A stretch of 64,000 nucleotides of DNA, taken from positions 1,984,001-2,048,000 of the forward strand of contig NC_017068.1 in assembly GCF_000284095.1 (NCBI RefSeq). The letters run 5' to 3'. The translations under genes were made by a program, and so were the position numbers. The stretch's first letter is position 1, and each line of letters opens with the position of its first letter. The notes under the pieces are model-generated. The model was not told the DNA's origin. It was given only the letters and a program-made list of their open reading frames with translations, and ran no database searches. The DNA is from Selenomonas ruminantium subsp. lactilytica TAM6421 (GTDB lineage Bacteria; Bacillota; Negativicutes; Selenomonadales; Selenomonadaceae). Shown here piece after piece: positions 17,673 through 27,300 of this stretch.

Positions 17673-17713
17673 AAAAAGACATCTGATGAGCTGATATTGA
17701 CTCATCAGATGTC
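17673..17713 (-). terminator. intrinsic terminator of the dacF-to-MBL operon
   Basis: GACATCTGATGAG and its complement form a 13-bp stem with a 10-nt loop. On the minus strand it is followed by TTTTT, directly after the MBL hydrolase stop. Confidence 0.9.
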
Positions 17714-17718
17714 ATTCC

Positions 17719-18360
17719 TTATTTCAGTCGTCCTGCGTACCAGGGCATTTTCATTTCATGCTCCACCGTGGTTTCTTCGGAATGGGCACTCAAAAGCACT
17801 GTTTCCTTGGGCAGCGTAAGAATACGCTCTGTGATCTTGCTCAGCAGGGTTTCCTCATCGCCGCCGGGCAAATCAGTGCGGCCATAGCTCTCACGGAACA
17901 CGCAGTCGCCAACAAAAGCCACGCCATCCTGTTCACTGTAATAGATGCAGCCATCACTGGTATGTCCGGGAACATGACGGAGCTGCAACCGGAAATCAGG
18001 CTTGTCCTTCAAGGTGATTACGGCATTATCCGGCAGATAATTCACATCATGCAGGATAATGTCCTTCCCTAACTGATCCGAGAGATTCCAGGCAGGATTC
18101 TCAGCGTAGATTTTGCCCTTCTCCTGCATATAGACCTCAGCCCCCCAGGCTTCCTGCAGCTCATTTACGGCAGCGATATGGTCAAAGTGGCCATGCGTCA
18201 GCAGGATCTTTTCCATGACAAAACCGCGTTCCTCCGCCACTTTCTTGAGTTTATCGGCTTCGGCTCCCGGATCGATGATGAAACCGTGCTTGCTTTCCTC
18301 ATCGACGTAGAAATAAACATTGGTAGGCAGATATTTCGTGACTGTAACCTGCAAAATCAT
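17719..18360 (-). CDS. MBL-fold metallo-hydrolase, glyoxalase II-like
   Basis: The protein has 213 residues. The zinc-binding motif THGHFDHIAA (HxHxDH) is followed by HVPGHTSDGCIYY, GDCVFRESYGRTDLPGG and a C-terminal SAHSEETTVEHE. This is the small YcbL/GloB-like subgroup, which hydrolyses thioesters such as S-lactoylglutathione or related substrates. The open frame begins at GTG, but the ATG three codons later is 8 nt from GAGG and is chosen. It is the last gene of the operon that starts with dacF. Substrate is inferred only. Confidence 0.85.
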   Translation of the reverse strand: MILQVTVTKYLPTNVYFYVDEESKHGFIIDPGAEADKLKKVAEERGFVMEKILLTHGHFDHIAAVNELQEAWGAEVYMQEKGKIYAENPAWNLSDQLGKDIILHDVNYLPDNAVITLKDKPDFRLQLRHVPGHTSDGCIYYSEQDGVAFVGDCVFRESYGRTDLPGGDEETLLSKITERILTLPKETVLLSAHSEETTVEHEMKMPWYAGRLK

Positions 18361-18379
18361 TTGACTCACCTCATATTCG

Positions 18380-18979
18380 TCAGTCCTGATATTCAGCTTT
18401 CATCGCGGCAATCTTATCCATGATGCTCTGGGAGAATGCTGCCAGCGCTTCCTTATCCTTATGGTCGCCTTCAAATTTCATTGGCTCGCCGTAGATGACC
18501 TTGAGTTTCGGGAAGTGTCCCCCATTGGCAAAAATCTTATCCGTGCCGATAATGGCGGCGGGAACGATGGGAGCCTTGCTCATGGCGGCAATCAGCCCCA
18601 CACCTGCTTCAGCCTTGCCCAATTTACCCGTGCGGCTGCGGGTGCCTTCCGGAAACAGCCCTAAGCAACGGCCCTCTTTCAAGACCTGCATGGCAGCCTT
18701 GATGGCGCCACGATCGGCAGCACCACGCTTTACGGGGAAAGCATGGCAGGCGGTGATCGCCCGGCCAAAGATGGGATTCTTGAAAAGTTCAATCTTGGCC
18801 ATATAGCTGACCGGCCGATGCAGGAACGTAGCCACCAATGGCGGATCCCAGTTACTCATATGGTTGGCGGCCAGAATCACGGCACCGTCCTTGGGCATAT
18901 TTTCCCGGCCGTAGATCTCTGCGCGGAAAAATAATTTGAAGAACAAGCCAAATATCAATTGCAATAAACTATATAACAT
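18380..18979 (-). CDS. plsC: 1-acyl-sn-glycerol-3-phosphate acyltransferase
   Basis: It acylates lysophosphatidic acid to phosphatidic acid at the inner membrane. The protein has 199 residues from the start chosen here: an N-terminal hydrophobic helix (YSLLQLIFGLFFKLFF), the catalytic NHMSNWDPP (HX4D), the FPVKRG block, the FPEGTRSRTGKL phosphate-binding block and the VPAAIIG block. The open frame extends 28 codons further, into cmk, but the ATG at 18979 has a GAGGTG site and begins 10 bp after the cmk stop. The cmk-plsC order is typical of Clostridia and Negativicutes. Confidence 0.93.
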   Translation of the reverse strand: MLYSLLQLIFGLFFKLFFRAEIYGRENMPKDGAVILAANHMSNWDPPLVATFLHRPVSYMAKIELFKNPIFGRAITACHAFPVKRGAADRGAIKAAMQVLKEGRCLGLFPEGTRSRTGKLGKAEAGVGLIAAMSKAPIVPAAIIGTDKIFANGGHFPKLKVIYGEPMKFEGDHKDKEALAAFSQSIMDKIAAMKAEYQD

Positions 18980-18989
18980 GGAACGCACC

Positions 18990-19646
18990 TCATTTGCACA
19001 TAGCAAGGATGCGCTCAACAACTTCGTCGATGGACAGGCCTGTGGTATCCAGCAGCGTTGCATCCTCTGCCTGCACCAAAGGGCTGATTTCCCGTTCGCT
19101 GTCGGCCTTGTCCCGGGCAGCGATATCGGCCTTCATCTTTTCCATGTCGATTTCGTATCCCTTTTCCGTGAGCTCCTTGTGGCGGCGGCGGGCACGTTCC
19201 TCGATGGAAGCGGTCAGGAAAATCTTCACATCGGCGTTGGGCAGGACGTTGGTGGCAATATCGCGGCCATCCATAAGCACACTACCCCGCTCCCCCATCT
19301 TGCGCTGAAGGTCTACCATTTTCTCACGAACAGGACCGAGGGCAGCCACCTGAGATACAATAGCGCTGACTTCCGGCGTACGGATCTGCCCGGTAACATC
19401 AGTACCATCCACAGCTACAGTAGTCTTGCCATCCTTGTACTGAAGATCTACATCAATATCCTTGACCACTTCGAGAATCAGCTCGTCGGTGACTTCTTTC
19501 TGCTGCTGGAGGGTTTTCCAGGCCACAGCGCGGTACATGGCGCCAGTGTCGATATAGGTATAGCCCAGCTTTTTGGCGGCTAATTGCGCCACCGTGCTCT
19601 TGCCTGCGCCGGCAGGGCCGTCGATTGCTACTACTAAGTTCTTCAT
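18990..19646 (-). CDS. cmk: cytidylate kinase
   Basis: It phosphorylates CMP and dCMP. The protein has 218 residues with the P-loop IDGPAGAGKSTVAQLAA, the IDTGAMYRAVAW substrate block, MDGRDIATNVLPNADVKIFL and the lid arginines in ERARRRHKEL. The start ATG overlaps the aroA stop (ATGA), so the two genes are translationally coupled. It is followed by plsC. Confidence 0.96.
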   Translation of the reverse strand: MKNLVVAIDGPAGAGKSTVAQLAAKKLGYTYIDTGAMYRAVAWKTLQQQKEVTDELILEVVKDIDVDLQYKDGKTTVAVDGTDVTGQIRTPEVSAIVSQVAALGPVREKMVDLQRKMGERGSVLMDGRDIATNVLPNADVKIFLTASIEERARRRHKELTEKGYEIDMEKMKADIAARDKADSEREISPLVQAEDATLLDTTGLSIDEVVERILAMCK

Positions 19647-20944
19647 TTTCTGATTTCCTCCAAAGTCTGATAAAATTCAGGATAAGAGATATTCACGCAC
19701 TCGGGGTTTTCAATGGCGACGCCTTCACCCACTGCCCCCAGGATAGCCAGAGACATGGCAATGCGGTGGTCGTCATAGGAAAAGGCTGTGGCATGCTGAA
19801 GTTTGGCACTGCCATGGATAATAAGGCCATCTTCCCGTTCTTCAATGGACCCCGGTGCCAGCTTGTTGAATTCCTTGGCAATGGCCATCAGGCGGTCGGT
19901 TTCCTTCACCCGCAATTCTCCAGCGCCAGTGATAACGGTATCGCCTTTAGCGCAAAGAGCCGCCACAGCAATAACGGGAATCTCGTCAATCAGGCGGGGC
20001 ATAATTTCCGCCCCAAAGGTGGTGCCTTTGAGTTCGCTGTATTCCACCAGCATATCCGCTGCGGCTTCCCCGCCGCTCGTGCGCTCATTCTGCAGGGTAA
20101 TCTTAGCGCCCATATCCTTGAGCACATCGAGGATGCCCGTACGGGTGGGGTTGATGCCCACATTCTTCAACAGCAGCTTGCTGCCGGGTACAATGCTGCC
20201 TGCCACCAGCCAATAGGCGGCGGAGCTGATGTCACCAGGCACTTCGATTTCTGCCGGCGCCGTGAACTTTTCCACAGGCTGAATGGTTACAGCCGTACCC
20301 TCACGCTTGAGCTTTACACCGAAGGCAGCGAGCATCTGCTCCGTATGGTCACGGGAGACAAAGGGTTCATTCACCGTGGTTTCCCCTTCGGCAAACATGC
20401 CCGCCAGCAGGATGGCGGATTTCACCTGGGCACTGGCCACAGGGCTGTCATAGTGCATGCCCTGCAGTTTCTTACCTGCGGGCACTACGGTAATGGGCAG
20501 CTTGGCATTATTTTCCCGGCCATAAATCTGCGCGCCCATTTTAGACAGGGGCTTGATTACCCGGCCCATGGGGCGCTTATGCAGGGAGGCATCACCCGTA
20601 AAAGTGGACAAAAACGGCTGCGCGGCCAAAATTCCCATCAAGAGGCGCAGGGTGGTGCCAGAATTGCCCGCATCCAGAATGGTTGCCGGTTCCGTGAGAC
20701 CATGCAGGCCATTACCCGTGACAATCAGCTCCGTATCACTGATGAATTCGACTTTTGCGCCCAAAGCTTCCATGCAGGCTGCCGTGGACATGCAGTCCTG
20801 AGCATGCAGGAAGTTCTTGATACGCACCGGCGTATCCCCCAAAGCAGAGAACATCACACTGCGATGGGAAATTGACTTGTCACCGGGTATTACGATTTCG
20901 CCTTGCAGGCCCTGACGGGCTTTTTCAATCTGGATTTTTTCCAT
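19643..20944 (-). CDS. aroA: 3-phosphoshikimate 1-carboxyvinyltransferase (EPSP synthase)
   Basis: It joins PEP to shikimate 3-phosphate in aromatic amino-acid synthesis. The protein has 433 residues. Motifs: IPGDKSISHRSVMF at the N-terminus, LDAGNSGTTLRLLMG, PLSKMGAQI and SYDDHRIAMSLAI near the end, with the active-site Lys, Arg and Glu residues in place. The frame is open 15 codons further upstream, but the ATG at 20944 has AAAGGGG 8 nt ahead and avoids overlap with baiN. The GNSGTT loop has the Gly typical of class I or class II enzymes; the class was not assigned. Confidence 0.95.
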   Translation of the reverse strand: MEKIQIEKARQGLQGEIVIPGDKSISHRSVMFSALGDTPVRIKNFLHAQDCMSTAACMEALGAKVEFISDTELIVTGNGLHGLTEPATILDAGNSGTTLRLLMGILAAQPFLSTFTGDASLHKRPMGRVIKPLSKMGAQIYGRENNAKLPITVVPAGKKLQGMHYDSPVASAQVKSAILLAGMFAEGETTVNEPFVSRDHTEQMLAAFGVKLKREGTAVTIQPVEKFTAPAEIEVPGDISSAAYWLVAGSIVPGSKLLLKNVGINPTRTGILDVLKDMGAKITLQNERTSGGEAAADMLVEYSELKGTTFGAEIMPRLIDEIPVIAVAALCAKGDTVITGAGELRVKETDRLMAIAKEFNKLAPGSIEEREDGLIIHGSAKLQHATAFSYDDHRIAMSLAILGAVGEGVAIENPECVNISYPEFYQTLEEIRK

Positions 20945-20976
20945 TCTGCCAACCCCTTTTTTATCGGTATATATGA

Positions 20977-22218
20977 TTAATCGTTCCACACACTCCAGTT
21001 ACCCGCAGCGGCGCCCATCGAGAACGCTGCCTGCAGATTATAGCCGCCGGTGTAAGCGTCCACATCCACCACTTCCCCAGCAAAATACAAGCCTTTGACC
21101 AGCTTTGACTCCATGGTCTTGGGATTGATTTCCTTGACGGAAATCCCCCCGGCTGTCACAATGGCCTCAGCTATTGGTCTTGCTTTCGTTATGGTCAAGG
21201 GCAAGTGCTGCAAGGTCTGCCCTAAGCGATGGCGTTCTTCCACCGTGATCTGATGGACGGGCTTATCCATTTCCAGGAAGGCCGCATCCAGTACCGGCTC
21301 AATGAGCTTGTGGGGCAGTAAGTCCACCATGGCATTGCCCAGCTGCTTGCGCTGATACTTGGCAAAATCCCGCTGCAGACGAGCATCCAACACATCTTCG
21401 GCCAATGCCGGCTTCAAATTGAGCTCCAGTTCCACGAAGGCATCGTTCTGCAGTGCTTCCGTGGCGGCCCGGCTCAGGGACAGGATAATGGGGCCTGTGA
21501 CGCCGAAATGGGTGAACATCATTTCCCCGAACATATCCGTCTTTTTCTCGCCATCCACCAATAGCGTTGCTTTGACATTGCGCAAGGAAAGCCCCTGTAC
21601 GGATTTTACCCAGTCTTCCTCCGTTTCCAACGGCACCAACGACGGCCGAATATCCATCAAGGTATGGCCCAGTTTCTGAGCCATCTTATAGCCATCCCCC
21701 GTTGAGCCGGTGCCGGGATAAGAAGCACCGCCGGTACAGAGGATTACGGCCTCAGCTTTAAGCCTGACCCCGCTTTGCAGGATTACCCCCTTGACCTCGT
21801 TATCCTGCACGAGAATATCGCGGACAGGACTGTCGGTTTCAATTTTCACGCCCAGCTCGTGGAGTTTATGCACCATGGCATCCACCACATCCTGGGCCTT
21901 GTCGCTGACCGGAAATACCCTTTGTCCCCGTTCCACCTTGGTGGGTACACCGGCAGACTCGAAGAAGTAAATGACATCCTCATTGTCGTAAGCCCGCATG
22001 GAGCTGTTGAGGAACTTGCCATTGCCGTGGATATTCTTGATGATTTCCGGCACCGTGGCGGCGTTGGTGATATTACAGCGTCCCTTGCCCGTAATCAGCA
22101 TCTTCTTGCCGGGACGCTTCATCTTTTCCAATATGGTAACATCGGCCCCGTTCTCCGCCGCCTTGATGGCCGCCATCATGCCTGCGGGCCCGGCACCGAT
22201 TACAATGATCTTTTTCAT
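20977..22218 (-). CDS. BaiN/HI0933-family flavoprotein
   Basis: The protein has 413 residues. It opens with a dinucleotide-binding fold (IIVIGAGPAGMMAAIKAAENG), then KMLITGKGRCNITNAA and a long central domain, and closes with GLYFAGEVVDVDAYTGGYNL, the FAD-binding C-terminal signature of the family. Members are NAD(P)/FAD oxidoreductases; some act on bile-acid intermediates, but most have no proven function. The ATG overlaps the rluB stop. The gene sits between rluB and aroA, a common arrangement in Firmicutes that suggests a housekeeping role rather than bile-acid metabolism. Confidence 0.9.
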   Translation of the reverse strand: MKKIIVIGAGPAGMMAAIKAAENGADVTILEKMKRPGKKMLITGKGRCNITNAATVPEIIKNIHGNGKFLNSSMRAYDNEDVIYFFESAGVPTKVERGQRVFPVSDKAQDVVDAMVHKLHELGVKIETDSPVRDILVQDNEVKGVILQSGVRLKAEAVILCTGGASYPGTGSTGDGYKMAQKLGHTLMDIRPSLVPLETEEDWVKSVQGLSLRNVKATLLVDGEKKTDMFGEMMFTHFGVTGPIILSLSRAATEALQNDAFVELELNLKPALAEDVLDARLQRDFAKYQRKQLGNAMVDLLPHKLIEPVLDAAFLEMDKPVHQITVEERHRLGQTLQHLPLTITKARPIAEAIVTAGGISVKEINPKTMESKLVKGLYFAGEVVDVDAYTGGYNLQAAFSMGAAAGNWSVWND

Positions 22219-22943
22219 GCTTGTTCTATTCCTGCTATATGATAGAGTTCTGCTACCTCGGCATCGGTCAAGGGCCGGTAATGACCGCGCTTGACGCCTG
22301 CCAAATTCAGCTTGGCAAAGCGGATGCGCTTCAGCGCCCGCACATCACAGCCGATAGCCGCAAACATCCGGCGCACCTGCCGGTTGCGGCCCTCGTGAAT
22401 GGTGATTTCCACCTTGGCCTCGTCCTCTACCGTGTCCAATAACCTCACGACAGCAGGAGCCGTCAGACCGTCTTCCAGCCGGATGCCCTGGCGCAATTTG
22501 TCCAAGGCATTTTCTGCAGGCACAGGTGCAACCCTGGCCACATAAGTCTTGTTGACCTTATAGCGGGGGTGCAACAGGCCATTCATCAGCTGGCCGTCAT
22601 TGGAAATCAGCAGCAGGCCCTCCGTATTGTTGTCCAACCGTCCCAGAGGATAAACCCGCTGTTTGACTTCCGGCAGCAGATCCAGCACCGTGCGCCGTCC
22701 CCGCTCATCCTTGGCCGTGGACAGATACCCTTTGGGCTTGTTCAAAAGGAAATAGACCTTTTCTTCCGCCAGAGTCAGAGGTTTGCCATCCACGCAGATG
22801 CGCTGGCTGCTCTCATATTTACCGCCTAGTTCCATGATAACCTTTCCGTCAACGGTAACCCGGCCGGCCAATATCAGCCCTTCCGCCGCCCGCCGGGAGG
22901 CAATGCCTGCTTGGGCAATGATTTTTTGCAAGCGTTCTGCCAT
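22215..22943 (-). CDS. rluB: rRNA large-subunit pseudouridine synthase, RluB type
   Basis: It isomerises a uridine in 23S rRNA. The protein has 242 residues: an N-terminal S4 RNA-binding domain (RLQKIIAQAGIASRRAAEGLI) and a catalytic domain with the Asp in YPLGRLDNNTEGLLLISNDG and the GRNRQVRRMFAAIG block. This is the RsuA/RluB/RluE family; neighbours and length favour RluB. Its ATG shares one base with the dacF stop (TGATG), and its stop overlaps the next start, so translation is coupled throughout. Confidence 0.92.
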   Translation of the reverse strand: MAERLQKIIAQAGIASRRAAEGLILAGRVTVDGKVIMELGGKYESSQRICVDGKPLTLAEEKVYFLLNKPKGYLSTAKDERGRRTVLDLLPEVKQRVYPLGRLDNNTEGLLLISNDGQLMNGLLHPRYKVNKTYVARVAPVPAENALDKLRQGIRLEDGLTAPAVVRLLDTVEDEAKVEITIHEGRNRQVRRMFAAIGCDVRALKRIRFAKLNLAGVKRGHYRPLTDAEVAELYHIAGIEQA

Positions 22944-24169
22944 CAGAACAGTCCTTTCCAGAAATCACGCAGCCAGTTCAGCAAATTGTCCCAGAAGGAA
23001 TAATAGGCTACATCCTGGGCTGCCAGCAAATTGATAGCTCCCTGACGCTTGCCGTTATAATAGCAGACCACCTTGCCCACTACATCCCCCTTCTTTATCG
23101 GGGCAACGACCTCCTCGGGAACTTCCAGTTTCTTCTCCACCTTGCCGGTCTCCCCGGTCTTTTCCGCAGCTACCAAGGATTCGTCCGCAATGAGTTCAAT
23201 CTCATCCTGACGGCCATCGGCTACTTTTATCTTGGTCACCACTTCTCCCTTTTTCACCAAGGACTTAGCGTGAACATTCTGGAAGCCGTAATCCAGCAGG
23301 GCAATGGAGTCATTCCACATATAATAGCTGTCCAGCACCACGGCCACCAATTGCATGCCATCACGGCGGGCAGCGGAAACCAGACAGCGGCCAGCCGCTT
23401 CCGTATAACCGGTCTTGACACCGTTAGCGCCCCGATAGAGCCAGAGCATCTGATTTTCATTGCGCAGTTTCTTGGCGGGATCTTTCACCCAGTCATAGAG
23501 GACTTCCTGCTGGCTGACAATCCGTTCAAAGTTAGGCAGGCTGTAACCATAGGCCGCAATCTTAGCCAGATCAAAAGCCGTGGTGTAGTGGTTATCGTCC
23601 GGCAGGCCATTTGGATTAGCAAAATGGGTATTATAGGCGCCGATTTCCGCCGCCTTTTCATTCATCATTTCCACAAAGGCGGGCACGGAGCCGGCGATAT
23701 GCTCGGCAACAGCCACGGTGGCATCATTGCCGGAGTGCATAATCATGCCTTCCAGGAGTTCCCCCAGGGGAATCCTATCCCCCTGCACCAGCCACAAGGT
23801 AGATCCTTCCACCCCTTCAGCATTCTTGCTGACCGTGACCATATCGTCCAATTTGCCATGTTCCAATGCCACAATCAGCGTCATCATCTTGGTGGTGCTG
23901 GCGGGATAGCGGCGGGCATCGATATCCCGCTCATAGAGCACCTGTCCCGTCACCGCATCCATCACGATTGCCGACCGGGCCGTAAGCTTCTGCAGGGGAT
24001 CGGCGGGACTGACCACCAGCCCCGGAATCTCCGGCCGCTCCGGCTGCACATAGACCTTATCCTGCAACTCTGCATAAGCAGGGGAAGCAAGGGGCAAATC
24101 AAACATCGTAAAGCTTGTGGCGCCTAACAACAAAGCGGCTGCCACGCGGCAAGCAATAGCTCGTCTCAA
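22943..24169 (-). CDS. dacF: D-alanyl-D-alanine carboxypeptidase (PBP5/DacF type)
   Basis: It trims the terminal D-Ala of peptidoglycan stem peptides. Motifs: SxxK in PASTTKM, SxN in MHSGNDATVAV and KTG in GVKTGYTEAAG. A signal peptide covers about the first 33 residues (ending SPAYA), and a C-terminal PBP5-like beta domain precedes an amphipathic anchor (FWDNLLNWLRDFWKGLF). The frame opens at a TTG at 24184 with no ribosome site. The TTG five codons later is 8 nt after GGAG and is preferred, giving 408 residues. It is the first gene of the seven-gene operon and has its own promoter. Confidence 0.92.
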   Translation of the reverse strand: MRRAIACRVAAALLLGATSFTMFDLPLASPAYAELQDKVYVQPERPEIPGLVVSPADPLQKLTARSAIVMDAVTGQVLYERDIDARRYPASTTKMMTLIVALEHGKLDDMVTVSKNAEGVEGSTLWLVQGDRIPLGELLEGMIMHSGNDATVAVAEHIAGSVPAFVEMMNEKAAEIGAYNTHFANPNGLPDDNHYTTAFDLAKIAAYGYSLPNFERIVSQQEVLYDWVKDPAKKLRNENQMLWLYRGANGVKTGYTEAAGRCLVSAARRDGMQLVAVVLDSYYMWNDSIALLDYGFQNVHAKSLVKKGEVVTKIKVADGRQDEIELIADESLVAAEKTGETGKVEKKLEVPEEVVAPIKKGDVVGKVVCYYNGKRQGAINLLAAQDVAYYSFWDNLLNWLRDFWKGLF

Positions 24170-24207
24170 ACAAATACACTCCAATTTTCAAAAATCATAA
24201 CACTACT

Positions 24208-24236
24208 ATTCTATCATTCCCGCCCCTGCTTGACAA
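24208..24236 (-). promoter_or_regulatory. promoter of the dacF operon
   Basis: On the minus strand, TTGTCA (24231-24236) and TAGAAT (24208-24213) are separated by 17 bp. The -35 element lies inside a TTGACTTGTCATTGTCAA cluster related to the intergenic dyads described elsewhere. Confidence 0.65.
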
Positions 24237-24261
24237 TGACAAGTCAACTAAAACATAAAGC

Positions 24262-24306
24262 CAGCGGGCTGTTGACTGTCAATCTGACTTGTCAAACCGC
24301 CCGCTG
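24262..24306 (-). terminator. probable terminator of dnaE
   Basis: CAGCGGGC and its complement flank a 29-nt loop that itself holds TTGACTGTCAA and TGACTTGTCAA dyads. On the minus strand it is followed by CTTTATGTTTT. The U-tract is weak, so termination is likely but not certain. Confidence 0.6.
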
Positions 24307-24335
24307 CTTCTTCATTATGTTCAAGTTTCAGAGAA

Positions 24336-27300
24336 TCAGCGCTTTTTGACCCCCTGCGCTCCCAACACCTTGACCAATTCTGCCAAGGTTTCTTCCGTGT
24401 TGTCCAAGGCGCATTCCGGGCCCAGTTTCTGCCAGCGCCCCTGATAGATATAAACCGCATTTTCCCCTGGATGTGCCGCCATCACCTTTTTTATCGCTGC
24501 AATAGCCTGTTCATCACCAGCCTTGGGCATCAAATAGTATTCCGGTTTATACTCATCCATCGACCAGATCTTATCGGCCAATATCTTAACCGTATCATCC
24601 TTCAAGTCAGCCTTGCCTTGGATGACCACCGGCGTATCCGGCACCAGCGCATTCATGGACTGATAGAACAGCCGCGGGAAAACCGTGACCTCCATCTGCT
24701 CCGTATAATCTTCCAATGTCACAAAGCACATGGTTTCCCCTTTTTTCGTGGTGATGCGCTTGCACTCGCTGACCAGCCCTGCCACCCGCAACGTCTGTTT
24801 GTCCTTGACGCCGCTGTCCTGCAGGGTTTCCAGCCGGGGCAGATGACCAATCTTGTCCTGATACTGATCCAGGGGATGACCCGTGATATAGAAGCCCGTG
24901 TTTTCCTTCTCCCAGGCCAGCCGGGTAAGCACAGGTGCTTCGTCCATATCCGGCAGCTTCATATCCATGGCGGTATCCTCCATGACATCGCCAAAAAGTC
25001 CTAACTGCCCATGGGCAAAATCCCGTTGCCGCCGCTGGGCTTCGCCTACCACTTTGTCCAGCACCGCCAACAGCTGGCTGCGCTTAGCCCCCAACGAATC
25101 GAACGCACCACATTTGATCAGGCTTTCAATCACGCGCTTGTTGACCGTGGTCATATCCAAGCGCGTACAGAAATCCAACAAGGATTCAAAAGGACCATCC
25201 TGCTTCCGGGCGGCCATAATGACCTTGATGGCATTCTCGCCCACGTTGCGCACGGCTGCCAGGCCAAAGCGGATATCCCCCTTATCCACGCCGAACATGA
25301 TGTCGCTGGCATTGATGTCCGGCGGCAGGATCTTAAGCCCCATGCGATGTGCCAATTCGATATAAACCGGCACCTTCGTGCTGTTATCCATGACGCTCGT
25401 GAGCATGGCCGCCATAAATTCGGCAGGATAATGGGCTTTTAAGTACGCAGTCTGCCAGGCAACCAAGGCGTAAGCCGCACTATGGGACTTATTGAAGCCA
25501 TAGTCGGCAAAATGCGTCAGCAAATCAAAGATGGTATTGGCCAGCTCCGCATCGATGCCATTGCCCGCACAGCCTTTCAGGAAGTTTTCCTTCTGGGCCA
25601 TCAGGATTTCATGCTTCTTCTTGCCCATGGCACGGCGCAAAAGGTCTGCCTGTCCCAAGGAGAACCCCGCCAGCACCTGCACAATCTGCATGACCTGCTC
25701 CTGATAGAGCACCACGCCGAATGTTTCCTTGAGAATAGGTTCCAACAGCGGATGCATATAGGTGACTTCCTTGCGCCCGTGACGGCCACCGATGAAATCA
25801 TCCACCATGCCGCTGCCCAATGGCCCCGGACGATAGAGGGCTACCGTGGGGATCAGATCGGCAAAATTCCGGGGCGCCAGATTTTTCACCAGATTGGTCA
25901 TACCAGCAGATTCCATCTGGAACACAGCCCCCGTACGCCCATCGCAGAGCATTTTGGCCGTGAGTTCGTCCTCCAGCGGAATCTTGTTGATATCCACCGT
26001 CTCCCCGCGGGAAGCCTTGATATTGTCCAACGTATCGCTGATAACCGTCAAGGTACGCAGGCCCAAAAAGTCCATCTTCAAGAGCCCTAGTTCTTCCACA
26101 TGGTCCTTGTCAAATTCCGTGACCAGCGTGCCTTCCGAAACAGAAACCGGCAGATAATCCGTCAGCGGATGCTTGGCGATAACCACGCCTGCGGCATGGG
26201 TGGAGGAATGACGGGGCAGCCCCTCCACCTTGCGGGCAAAATCAATCAGGCGATGGGCTTCTTCCGAGGATTCATAGAGATTGCGGAATTCCGTGGAAGC
26301 CTTCAAGGCCTTGTCCAAGGTCATCTTGAGTTCATTGGGGATCAGCTTGGCAATGGCATCCACCTGGGCATAAGTCATGCCCAACGCCCGGCCCACATCC
26401 CGCACGGCACCTTTCGCCGCCATGGTGCCGAAGGTTACAATCTGAGCCACATGGTCGTAGCCATAGCGTTCCTTTACATAGTCAATAACCTCTTCCCGGC
26501 GGATATAGCAGAAGTCGATATCGATATCCGGCATGGTCACGCGTTCCGGATTCAGGAAACGCTCGAAGAGCAAATCGTATTTGAGCGGATCGAGATTGGT
26601 GATGCCCAGCAGATACGCCACGATACTGCCTGCCGCCGAACCGCGCCCCGGGCCAACGGAAATCCCCTGTTCCCGGGAATGATTGATAAAGTCCCAAACA
26701 ATCAAAAAATAGCTGTCATAGCCCATGCGATGGATAATGACCAGCTCGTAATCCAGGCGCTCCCGTATTGCCTCTGTGACTTCCGCATAGCGGGAGGGCA
26801 GCGCCTGCTCACAGAGCGCCCGCAAATAAGCTTCATCGTCTTTATACGCTTCCGGAATCGGATAATACGGCAACTGGATATGGCCGAACTCAAAATCCAC
26901 CTGACAGCGCTCGGCAATCCTGGCCGTATTGCTCAGGGCTTCCGGGTGATCCGGGAACAGGGCCGCCATTTCCTCCGGGGATTTCAAATAATAATCATCG
27001 CTGTTGAAGCGCATGCGGTCCGGATCGTCCACGGTCTTGCTCATCTGAATGCACAGGAGGATATCGTGGAACTCACTGTCCTCCCGCCGCACATAATGGC
27101 TGTCGTTGGTGGCAACCAGTCCCAGTCCATACTTTTCCGCCAGCTCAATCAGGCCTTCATTGGCCATGCGTTCCTCGGGCAGGCCATGATTCTGGATTTC
27201 CAGGAAATAATTCTCCTTGCCAAAGATGTCGATATACTCCTGCACCAACCGGTCAGCCTTGTCCTTGTTGTTCTGGATCAGAGCCCGGGGCACATCGCCG